From Prunus persica (Eukaryota > Streptophyta > Magnoliopsida > Rosales > Rosaceae): a DNA stretch of 64,000 bases. This document shows positions 46,024 through 55,480 of this stretch, piece by piece (the stretch's first letter is position 1; the number at the start of each line of letters is the position of its first letter). A model generated the notes under the pieces. That model was not told where the DNA came from and did not search any database. It was given only the letters and a program-made list of their open reading frames with translations. The stretch lies in assembly GCF_000346465.2 (NCBI RefSeq), contig NC_034009.1, forward strand, positions 26,316,042 to 26,380,041. Direction: 5' to 3'. A program made the position numbers and the translations under genes.

Positions 46024-46552
46024 TGGTATTAGAGCAATAGGCTCTGGGACCTTCACCACGATTTGATTTCTTCTTAGCCTTATGGTCGTTTTTTATTATT
46101 TTGTTTGAGAGCTCTCTGTATCTTAAAATTGTACTCTTTATCATGGATCAGTTTTGTTCCACCTTTGCCAATCACGTGGAAACAAACATTACAGGTCTGG
46201 CAAGTTCTTATTTTTCTGATTTTCAAAATTTTGTTTCTTCCAATAATTTTTCACAGGTTTGGATTCTTGATAGTTGTGCAACGGATCACATCACATCCCA
46301 ACCTTCAATTTTTTCTCAATCATCGTCTTCATCGACTCCTTCAACTGTTAAATTACCTACTGGTGCTAACGCTTCAATACATTCCGTTGGGTCCATATCT
46401 TTTGATTCCAATATTTCTTTACACAACGTTCTTTGTGTCCCTTCTTGTGGGATTAATTTAATGTATTAGCAAGCTTACCAAATCTCTGAATTCTTGTGTC
46501 CTTTTTTTTCCTAATTTTTATCTTTTGCAGGATTTGGCAATGAAGAAGAGAT
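45788..46552 (+). mobile_element. Truncated Ty1-copia retrotransposon
   Basis: An LTR is followed at 46024 by TGGTATTAGAGC, close to the initiator-Met tRNA primer-binding consensus. A short frame from 46143 joins a gag-like start directly to a protease-like core with WILDSCATDHIT, where the usual active-site Gly of DSG is Cys. A frameshift lies near 46465, and the copy ends at about 46552 against NRX-E intron sequence. Gag and most of pol are missing. Confidence 0.8.
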
Positions 46553-47232
46553 CCAGGTATTTTCCTCCTGGGGAACGTGTAAAAGGTTTTAAAAAATTAT
46601 ATACAAAATAAACCTATAAAATTGAAACCATAACATTATAATTCATAATTAATAAAAACAACCACATTACAAACTACAATTGTCCACAATATCTTACAAA
46701 CCCTTGCTCCTTTATGGATCTGACATTGCTAAGATATGATTACCAATGCCTATGCTAGATCTATACCCCTCTACATCTTAATAATCAATCTGCTTTTACA
46801 CTATTTCTATGAACTTTCCTAATCACTCTTTTAAATAAACCACGATTCAAATTAATACACTGTACAGATATCCGGACAGATTACACAAACAAATGCTGAA
46901 TAAAGTGCACCCACACCTTATGCCTAACCAAATACAAAATCTTGCAAACAGAGCAATTGAAGATAGTAACTTGGTTTTTCTTATGCTACTCAAACTCAAC
47001 CTCCATTTATTTTTTATTTGTGAATACGTCTATCTGTCAATGTGATGACCTATGTTGCATGGATACGGATACGAATACAGATATAGATACAGTGATATGA
47101 CATACCAAATTCAAAAACCCAAAATTGACTAATTCCACTACAATCACAAATTGTCCCCAAACCCATATTTTCCCGAAAGAAATGAACATAAGATACTCTA
47201 AAACAATCATATATTGAGAGGTGAAAATATAC
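46553..47232 (-). pseudogene. Intron 1 remnant of the NRX-E copy
   Basis: Matches NRX-C intron 1 from the GATCCAGGTATT block to the exon 1 donor, then is cut by the copia remnant. It carries no exon 2. Confidence 0.7.
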
Positions 47233-47352
47233 ATGATCACCATTGTTGAGGACAAGAAAGTCCCTCTCGGTCCCGGAAGAAGAAAGCAGCAAGCAAAAGT
47301 CATGGGGTTCGTTGTTGACAAGCTCAGCGACGTTTTGTTCATCAACGGACAT
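47233..47352 (-). pseudogene. Orphan first exon NRX-E
   Basis: Reads [19 protein letters not shown] and ends LNNGDH before a GT donor; 40 codons against 38 in B and C, because GT is inserted before ERDFLV. Start codon and proximal promoter are present, but exons 2-4 are missing. It sits directly upstream (in gene sense) of a truncated copia element. If transcribed it could make only a short or chimeric RNA. Confidence 0.85.
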
Positions 47353-47474
47353 ATTGGCTTTTCCTCAACAAGATTGTATTGGATTGGACTGGTTACAATT
47401 TAGAAGTTGCAGAGCTTGTGATTTGTGAAAATGAGGAGGTTTGGATTGGGTGGAGAACTCAGGGGTTCTCTTTA

Positions 47475-47727
47475 GAGTAATGTTACACTTACCACATTTT
47501 TATCCCACATTTCTATACCACATAATGTGGCATGTCCATATCATACGCCACATCAATTAAATCAATAAAGTGTATTTAAATAAAGAAAGTTTAATTAACA
47601 ATTTTTTTAAAAAAATGTTAATAAATCATAAAAGAAAAGAAATTATTAAATAATTTTAATTGATGTGACTGTCCACCTCATCTGCCACATAAGGTGGTAT
47701 GGGAATGTGATAAGAGTAGTATTATTC
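47475..47727. mobile_element. 253-bp Mutator-type MITE in the NRX-E promoter
   Basis: Perfect 9-bp target duplication TTCTCTTTA (47466-47474 and 47728-47736). Terminal inverted repeats run from AGTAATGTTACACTTACCAC on the left and from AATAATACTACTCTTATCAC on the right, and both reach an ATGTGGCA block. The NRX-C promoter has the empty site (GGCTCTATTTATAATG). No coding capacity. Confidence 0.9.
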
Positions 47728-48012
47728 TTCTCTTTATAATGATAGAGACAAAAACAAAATTCATATTCCTTTCCTTCCTGGCCTCTCTCTCTCTTTATTA
47801 TTATTTTCTTGGAGAGTAAGAAAAAGAAAAGGAATCAGAGCATCTCTTCACCTCTGGCCTCTCTCCCCATAATCTGAAAAACAAACATTGATTCCTTACA
47901 AAGTGTGAACATTGGAATAGTAATGTTTGTGTTCACATTGACCATAAAACACATAAGGTCCATTATTGACATTGACGTGAGGGGCCCGTCGTCAAACCCA
48001 TAAGGCCCATGT

Positions 48013-49198
48013 TCAGTTAAAACGAAGCCCGTAAGTTCTAAGCCCATCAGGCCCAAAAATTCCAAAATGCTTCTCGTACTCCTCACCTCCTTTCTCATTC
48101 TCGTCAAACAGGTCAAACAAGAAAACCTCCACGCCCACCCCGGGCCTCCTCGGCGTCCCAACCCCTTCCACCGCCCGCCTCACCACCTCAGCATTATACG
48201 CCAGTGCATTTTCAACGCTCGCCGCCTCCCCTCCACTTGTCGGCCAACCTGTCTCCGAAACCACCACAGCCACGCCGGCAACTCCCTCCCTCTCCATCGC
48301 ACTCACAAACGCATCCACACTCGCGTCGAAGAGATTACTATACGCCAACCCACCGTCCAGAACCACCTCACCGCCGCCGGAAGCTCGAAAGAGAGCGTAA
48401 TCGAGGGAGACAAAGGGATGGCTGCTTAAGTAGCTGAAGTAGGGGTAGGAGTTGACCATGAAGGGAGAGTTTGTGTCGCGGAGGAAGTGGAGGAGGGGAA
48501 GGAGAGAGGGTTGGAGGGAGGGGTCGAAGGAGGCGGAGGAGGGAGGGTAGGAGGCGGAGAGTACGGAGGCGGCTTGCGGGGAAGAGAGCTTGATGGTTTG
48601 GGAGAGGCCTAGGGTTTGGAGGGCTTGGTGGAGGTTGAGAATGGCGGGAAGGACGTGGGGGATGTAGTAAGGGTCTTTGAGGAAGACCTCGTTGCCGACG
48701 GCGAGGTATTGTATTTGGTTGGGGGGGATGTGGGCTAGGATGTTGGACTGGAGCCAGGCGAGGGCAGCAGGGACGGTGGCGGAGGCGAGGGTGGGGAGGA
48801 GCTCGTTGGGGACGCCAATACTGAGGCGGATTGTTGGGGTGGATGAGAAGGATTGGAGGGTGGCGGGGTCGGTGTTGAAGAGACGGACGGATGAGATGTT
48901 GTTGGTTTGAAGGATTTGGACGACGGCGGCCGGTGGTGGGAGGTTGTTGGCTACTCGGCCGTAGCAGATTCCGATTGGTGCCGCTACTGCGGCTGTTGAA
49001 CCTACAAAAGTAAGAATTTAAAACCCTAGGTTAAACTTGAAGTATAATTAGTTATGGAAACTTTAGTTAGTTAGTGCATGTGTCATGGCATGCCATGCAT
49101 TGGAATTTACCTATTGAGGGTGAGAGAAGATAGAGAAGGAAGAGCGAGAATTTGGGGTGGAGGAGCTGATGATGATGATGATCAAATTCCCTTGGCAT
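48013..49198 (-). CDS. GH17 endo-1,3-beta-glucanase, 2 exons
   Basis: Exons 49198-49111 and 49001-48013 give 358 residues. An N-terminal hydrophobic segment (FSLFLLYLLSPSIG, about residues 17-30, ending at the intron) acts as a signal peptide. The mature protein starts near IGICYGRVANNLP, the standard GH17 start. The acid/base Glu is in VGNEVF (residue 134) and the nucleophile in VSETGWPT (residue 279). The protein ends FGPDGLRTYGLRFN without a GPI or CBM43/X8 extension, so it is a secreted or vacuolar glucanase that cuts 1,3-beta-glucan (callose or fungal wall). The intron after the signal-peptide exon is typical of the family. Coding DNA is very G/C- and C-rich at third positions, unlike its flanks. 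A deleted second copy is at 36062. Confidence 0.93.
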
Positions 49199-50667
49199 TT
49201 TAATTCGTTTGGGATCCCAATTAAGCTTGATGTCGAGCATTTATTTGATGGAGTTGAGTTTAAATTTGGGATGACTTTATGCGTGAAAGGTTAGCTAGTA
49301 GCTACAGGTAGTAGTAGATATATGTGTTGTTTTGGTTTTGGTTTTGCAGTAGTTTGTGCATGCTTTGGTTTGAGGGCCATTTCCTTTTCTTTTTGCCACA
49401 GGTTTGGTCATTATAATTTCTCTTCTTCTTCTTCTTCTTCAATTGAATAATTGAATGGTGTTATGCATTGTGGTCCCACTTCAGCCTTGGTGTCAGTTTG
49501 GGTAAACACACCTTTTGACCAGCCAACAACGCCCATAGGATTGGGATTGACCATAGCCCCACGTATTAGTTCAATTCATACATTTGAGCCTACTCTTTGA
49601 CATTCAAAACATAATTTAGGAAGTGTGAGAAGTAAGTAACGACATTCCTTTCTCACCTACACTCTTACCCATATGGACATTCAAATTGCACGTCTCCTCC
49701 TTGTAACCCGTACGAGTTAACCCAACAAGACTTTTGCATATGAAAATTTTTAGACTTATCACATTGTGTACTATATCTTTAATAGAGGTGGATTGTATTG
49801 GTGGTCTCCACCTTTATTAGAAATGTGGTACATAACATGGTATAAAAATGCGATAAACCCTAACATTACCCTTTGCATATTGCTTTGCTCTGATGATCAA
49901 AAAGGCCTAAAATCAAGCTCAGCCCACCTAGCTAGCTAGCATAATCCTCGCCTAAAAAAGAAAAAGGAATAAAGATGTCCCCGGCCATTAAGCTCATAAG
50001 GGTGCTTTGGAGAACCCCACAACTTGTTTGTAGAATTTTTGGATGCACATATTAAATCAATTGAAATCCAATGACAGTTAGATCAACACTAGCTAGGTGC
50101 TCAATTATAGTGTTTGTTTGTACTGATTTCCATGATGGCCATCCATTCACCCAATCATATGTACAAATTATATGAGAGCCTGCCTGCCTATCAAACAAAT
50201 GCTACTTTTTTCCAAAGGGCTTTTGAGAAGAAGCAATGTGCTGTCCAAAGCCTCCAAAATCTTGCTTTCTCTCCATACAAAGCAATCTCTTGCAGCTCCT
50301 AAATTCCTTCTTCAGCAGTAAAGACTAAAGAGAGATCAGCAAGGAATCTCTTTAGTTTTTCTCTTTATTAAAGAAAGTTTGCTCCTTTCTTGATTTCAAA
50401 ACCCAAACATTTGAATCCCCAATCTTAATATTAATGTTAATATTATACACAACATAACCTCATCTCACAGGCAATCCATATTCATATTAATTAATGTTCT
50501 TGCTTGGCTCCTGAGTAAACCCAAGTCTCCCTTTGTCTGCACTCAAAGAACAACAGCTACAGAGACAGCCTTCATAATAATACTAATTAGCCCCCAAATC
50601 CCATCCCATATTCTCTGTTTTATCCCAATCCCAATCCCCAAGTGGCAAATCAAAAACCATCATCACC
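49199..50667. other. Divergent intergenic region (glucanase and membrane protein)
   Basis: Contains the promoters of two divergently transcribed genes. 49420-49440 is a TTC repeat. 49920-50000 is the part that recurs at 36147-36215. No gene was recognised. Confidence 0.5.
49755..49872. mobile_element. Possible small MITE related to the 47475 element
   Basis: Read on the minus strand it starts GGGTAATGTTAGGGTTTATC and contains ATTTTTATACC and ACCACATTTCTA, resembling the start of the 253-bp MITE. The other end (TTAGACTTATCACATT) is a weak inverse match. No target duplication seen. Confidence 0.35.
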
Positions 50668-51165
50668 ATGTCCTCCTTGCAGCCTCAGCAACAACAGCCT
50701 GCTCTTGTTTACCCAAACAACATGAGAGGACAGCCGTCGTCTTCCCACCATTCAAATGGCTCATTTGGGACGGTTTTCATTGTGCTGGCCGTTATAGTTG
50801 TCATATCAGCCATTGCTTGCTTTCTTGGACGGCTCTGCAACCGCCGCCTCCACAACTCAAAACCCAACAAGCAACCGGCGCACAACTTTCGTCCCAGCAA
50901 AAAAGAAGCTGCAGTGAATCATAACCACATGGAGTTTGGGAATAATAATAATCCCAGCTTTCGTGCCCCAAAAGACGCAGACATCGAATTCGGGTTTGAC
51001 AAGAAAATCCCAAATGGCAATGGCAGCGGATCAGAGAGCAGAGGATACATGAACAATCACAGCAAACCACATCATGGAAATAGTGATCATCACATTCACA
51101 TGAAAGGTGAAATGAAGCAGCCTGGTGATCATATTGTGATTGGAGAGCCCCGAGCCACTGGATGA
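50668..51165 (+). CDS. Small single-pass membrane protein, single exon
   Basis: 165 residues. A Gln/Ser-rich N-terminus (about 1-33) is followed by one strongly hydrophobic segment (TVFIVLAVIVVISAIACFLG, about 35-54) and then by a basic stretch (RLCNRRLHNSKPNK), so the C-terminal part is predicted to be cytosolic. The long tail is rich in His, Asn and Gly, with HHGNSDHHIHM near the end, and could bind metal, though nothing proves it. Small plant proteins of this design are common and mostly uncharacterised. The ATG at 50668 is the first in frame and fits the composition. No introns needed. Confidence 0.8.
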   Translation: MSSLQPQQQQPALVYPNNMRGQPSSSHHSNGSFGTVFIVLAVIVVISAIACFLGRLCNRRLHNSKPNKQPAHNFRPSKKEAAVNHNHMEFGNNNNPSFRAPKDADIEFGFDKKIPNGNGSGSESRGYMNNHSKPHHGNSDHHIHMKGEMKQPGDHIVIGEPRATG

Positions 51166-52139
51166 ATTGCATGATGATGTCACACGTAAAGATGGGATCA
51201 TCAGTAACTTGTAGTTGCTGGATTGGCATATCTGTCAAAATTAAATTAGTCCTCTCGTTTTCTCTGTTCTTCTCTGTTTTCTTTTTCCTTTTTTATTTAT
51301 TTATAATTTCCAACTCTGCAACTTCTTAAAGTATTGATACGTAATGATTTTATAAGGTATTGTGATAAAAATGTACATAATCATTGCATGTGATTTTCCA
51401 TTGAGATGTTCTTGAGGCAAAGACTAAACCCTCATCAGTAACAAAACAAAGGCTCTGATAAAAGCAATTAATCTCATAGAAGGAAGAATGTCAAGATGAA
51501 TGCAGAAAACCCAAGGCTTGACCCACAAGGGTATCTAAGCATTTCAACTGGGCTTTGTGGGCTGTCATAAAGTAGCTGGGCTGAGGCCCATCAAGACCCC
51601 AATTCTGTGACTTGCTTTTCCGTAGACAACTGCCTCTAGCAGATGTACTGGTTGTTGAGGAATTATCAGAGAACTGTAACCGTCCTGCTAAGGCAGACAA
51701 CATATACGGATATATACCATACTGTGCAAATATTCTTTGCCCCACAATTTTATTTTTATCCACCGCCACCCTCAACTATACAAGCCTTACAAGGTGATTT
51801 TGACACAAATGTGGATTTCAATACCAGATTTCTTTGCACAATTAAGTAGATGACTGGTTTGCTATTGCATTGAAATTGAAAACCATTTTCTGTCTTACAA
51901 TTCCAGCTCTATAATTAAGCTAAAGACTGCTTCAGCACTAAACAGATTATGTGTATATGAACAAAATTGTATGTGTATATGAACAAAATTATAAATGCAA
52001 CGTGCCATGAACCCACATTCTTTTTCCCCAAGAAATGAAATATTTTCAGTTATGGGTAGCTTTCAATTCCATTGGAGCTTTTGAACCATTCGATGGTCGT
52101 TTTGTAAAATGATTTTGGTAGTCAGTCAAAACTGTCTCT

Positions 52140-52181
<42 letters not shown>

Positions 52182-52444
52182 CTGCTGGTATCAGATTCCC
52201 CCTGTCACAGATTTGCCTCTGAGTAAAACGATACACTCCCAATTCAAAAGCAGAGGAGTTGGTTAGCATTGTCGTGTACCATGTGCCTCTAAATTATTTG
52301 GGTTGAACCTGTTATATAAAAGCAACATGGTAAGTCGGTCAGTGCCACACTAATATATATACACGCCACTCACTACACAAGGCAAAGCTTACACATTTAG
52401 TCTTGGACTCACTCACTGCAAGTATTGCAAAAGGAGACAAATCA
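51166..52444. other. Spacer and bHLH promoter
   Basis: The first part is the 3' flank of the membrane-protein gene. Nothing gene-like was found between 51430 and 52140 on either strand; the minus-strand frame at 51491-51775 has no recognisable motif. 52141-52178 is a CT repeat. TATATATATACACGCC near 52353 may be the TATA region of the bHLH gene, about 90 bases before its start codon. Confidence 0.5.
52141..52178 (+). repeat. (CT)n microsatellite upstream of the bHLH gene
   Basis: About 19 uninterrupted CT units, 270 bases before the start codon. Confidence 0.95.
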
Positions 52445-54999
52445 ATGAGAAATTTGGAGGGAGTTGCTGAGTCGCTTAGACCCCTTGTTGAGTCCAAGCA
52501 ATGGGACTATTGTGTTGTGTGGAAACTTGGCGATGATCCCTCTAGGTAATATCATCAACTATTTCCAATAAAACCCACATTAAAAAAAGGTAACCCGCAT
52601 CAAAAGTTTCCATCTTTTTTTGAATCTGTTGAACTTTTTGTGTGTTTGCTGAAATTTGTAGGTTTATTGAAATGATGGGTTGCTGTTGTGGTGGTGGGTA
52701 TGAGTATGACTGTGTTAATGTCAAAGAGGAAGAAGGAGAGCCCCACTCTGCTAAACTTTGCAGGGATGGCTTCCTTAAGCACCCAATTAGGACAAAGGCT
52801 TGTGAGGCTCTTGCCCAGCTTCCTTCTTCTATGCCTCTCTACTCTGGGTAAAGTCTCTGATTTTTGGCTCTCATTTTATGTGTTTGAGTTTTGGCGTGAA
52901 CAGACCAAGAGATTTTTTGTTTCTGATATGTGAGATTGAACTCAGGATTCATACGGAGGTGATCATATCAGCACAACCCAGGTGGCTTTGTGGTCATGTC
53001 AATGCCTCGAGTTCAAATCCTTCACAATCACACGTGGGTAACCCAAAATGCCTCTCACTTCGTTCTGTTCTGATGACTTTTTCTCAGCAACCAAACAGTT
53101 TTGAGTTTCTTAATATGGGCTTTTGAGGTTGGTCACATCACAATCAACAATTCATCATTGTAAATATTGAAAAAGACCACCTTTTAAGACGAGACCGTGG
53201 AAATAGTTGTATTGTTTTCACTGCTTTAGCTTTTATTGAAAATTTTAGAATCACCCACTCTGTGCTCTCTATCCCAAAGCCAGTTCCTAGAAACAGAGAA
53301 GACCCACAGCTCCAAGGCTCCTCAAAGTGCCTCTATGAATTATTTATTATATGCAGTAGATGGATCTTAAATAGCATAGACATTCTGCTTAACATGGACT
53401 AATGTTGTTTTGACAGGACTTCGTTGGTACCCGAGTGTTGATCCCTGTGCTAAGTGACCTCATTGAGCTCTTTTCCACAAAGAATGTAAGGTTTTTATTT
53501 CTCTTTTCTAATCATCAGAAGACAGCGCTTTATATTTTGTCGTCCAACTTTGAATAACATGAAGTTCACTTTTCAGATTCCTGAAAATCAAAAGATGTTA
53601 GAGTTGTTTATGGCTCCATGCAATAACTCTTTAAAACAAGAACCCATGGCTACACATGACTATGTCAATGTGAACCTCAATGCCAGTGCAAGCCTTAATG
53701 AATTCCATGTTGATCCATTGCCAGAAGAGTGCCCAGAAAAGTTGTTACCTTCTTTGAATTTGGCAAACTTCATTCCCAGGCCACAAGTTTTCCCCTCATC
53801 AGCTTCCCAAACTACCTCCTGTCCTATCCTTGAGGGATCATCCAGCGGTTCAAATCCTTCGAGTGAACATCCATTGTTATCTTCGCGCTCTAGAAAGTCC
53901 AAGCGTGGTGATAACTTGTTGCAGCAACAGGCAGGCTTGGCTTCTGGCAGTGGCAGTGTAGTAGAGAAACATAAGGCAAAGGTGACCAGGAAGACAGGAA
54001 GCGGGCAGTACCAATCCAAGAATCTTTTCGCAGAGAGGAATAGGAGGAGCAGGATTAAAGATGGGCACTTTGCTCTACGAGCTCTAGTCCCGAAGATAAG
54101 CAAGGTTAAGATCATCTTATGTGTGAAAGAATCCAGGGACAACCTCTTTTTTCTTTGCTGTTACTAACATTTGGTCTTATTATTCGTTTATTGACTTCTT
54201 GTAGATGGATATACCTGCTATTATAGGAGATGCTGTTGAATATATTGAAGAGTTAAAGAAGAAGGTGAAAGAACTTGAAGATGAGCTCAGGGAAATCGAA
54301 GAGGAGGAGGACTTGACAAAGAACAAAGCAGATGTGAAAATTCTGGCCTCAGACATGAGAAAAGAAGGCAGCATTTGCTTGATTTCTACAGAGCACAAAC
54401 AGGGTTCCTCAAGTTTTGTTCAAAAGAGTCCAACAGTGGTACGAGTACTTATGAATTTAGCATCACACTTAAGCAGTTACTCTTGTTCCAAATTATACAT
54501 TCAGTATATGTCTGCTGATTTAGTGAAAGAGTCCACGATCCCTACTATGCATAATGTATCAAATGTTCTGTTCATTTATGTGCCACCTTGTCTCTTAGGT
54601 GCAAGTGGAAGTGAACCAGATTGGCAAAAGAGATTGTTTGATTAAGTTGTTCTATGAGCAGAGCCGAGGCGGGTTTGCAAGTTTGATGGAGAATATGGAT
54701 TCTTTAGGGCTTCAAGTAGTTGATGCCAATGTTACCACATTTGACGGAAATGTCCTAAACATCCTTAAGGTTCAGGTGAGATTCTGAGAAAGAAACTTCT
54801 GCTTATATTTGAAACTATCATAAGAAATCATGTCAATAGCAAGTAAGAGCAATTTCTTTGATCACTTCTCTAACATTTACTTGCAATGTGTTTGTCCGTA
54901 CCATAGGCAAACAGAGACATTCAGGCAAAGAAATTGAGAGACAAGTTGATCCAGCTAACACGGGAGACAAATCAGACAGTTCACAAAGGCATAAATTGA
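52445..54999 (+). CDS. bHLH transcription factor (bHLH90-like), 8 exons
   Basis: Exons are 52445-52545, 52662-52847, 52946-53033, 53417-53485, 53577-54104, 54205-54438, 54599-54775 and 54907-54999. They join in frame to 491 residues. The N-terminal part (LRPLVESKQWDYCVVWKL to GTRVLIPVLSDLIELF) is a bHLH-MYC_N domain. The basic helix-loop-helix (SKNLFAERNRRSRIKDG, LRALVPKISKMDIPAII, GDAVEYIEELKKKVKELE) spans about 295-350; it has the Glu and Arg residues that contact an E-box. The basic part crosses the exon 5/6 junction at the position usual for this subgroup. An ACT-like dimerisation region (VEVNQIGKRDCLIKLFYEQ, about 404-470) follows. The class resembles Arabidopsis bHLH90 and more distantly AMS/DYT1; target genes are unknown. 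It is convergent with the PERK gene, 480 bases apart. Confidence 0.9.
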
Positions 55000-55480
55000 C
55001 AGATTTTCATTGATTTTGAAGTGAAGATTTCATTTTCAACTAAGGACACCTAGATAATTCCTTTAGACATGTTCGTTGCATGAATATCTGCTTTAGACAT
55101 GTTCTTTTTCTTTTTTATGATCATAAGTATGGAAGTTCTGGAGGCTAATATATATGAGCAAACTGAAATCTTATTGCTCTACTATCAATACAGATTGTTT
55201 TATATTAATGACTAAAAAGTAGCTTGAGTAAACTTTACAAGCTTCCCCGCTGCTAATGCTTTGAGGGAACTAGAGAATATAGTGCCTTTCATCAAGGAAA
55301 AATGAAAAAGAAAAAAGAAGCAGCAGCTTAGCCTTAATTTACACACTAATATGTCAGATTAAGTCAAACAAGGGTGTTTTTTTTCTTCTGTTCTTTTCTT
55401 TTTTTATCTTAAAAAAACTGAGTGCACTCTCTCTCTCTCTCTCTCTCGTGTGCACCATGGATTAGATTAACATTCAGAAA
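55000..55480. other. Convergent spacer between bHLH and PERK genes
   Basis: Contains the 3' UTRs of both genes and a CT repeat at about 55429-55448. No other feature recognised. Confidence 0.5.

Noticed and set aside
48067..48910. Plus-strand open frames opposite the glucanase
   Set aside because: High C content of the glucanase coding strand removes stops on the other strand; no domain is visible.
51491..51775. 94-codon minus-strand frame as a gene
   Set aside because: No recognisable motif and no supporting splice or start context.
52970..53035. tRNA-like B-box (GAGTTCAAATCC) suggesting a SINE
   Set aside because: The same bases encode a conserved part of the bHLH-MYC_N domain (SAQPRWLCGHVNASSS) in an exon with correct phases, so the match is coincidental.
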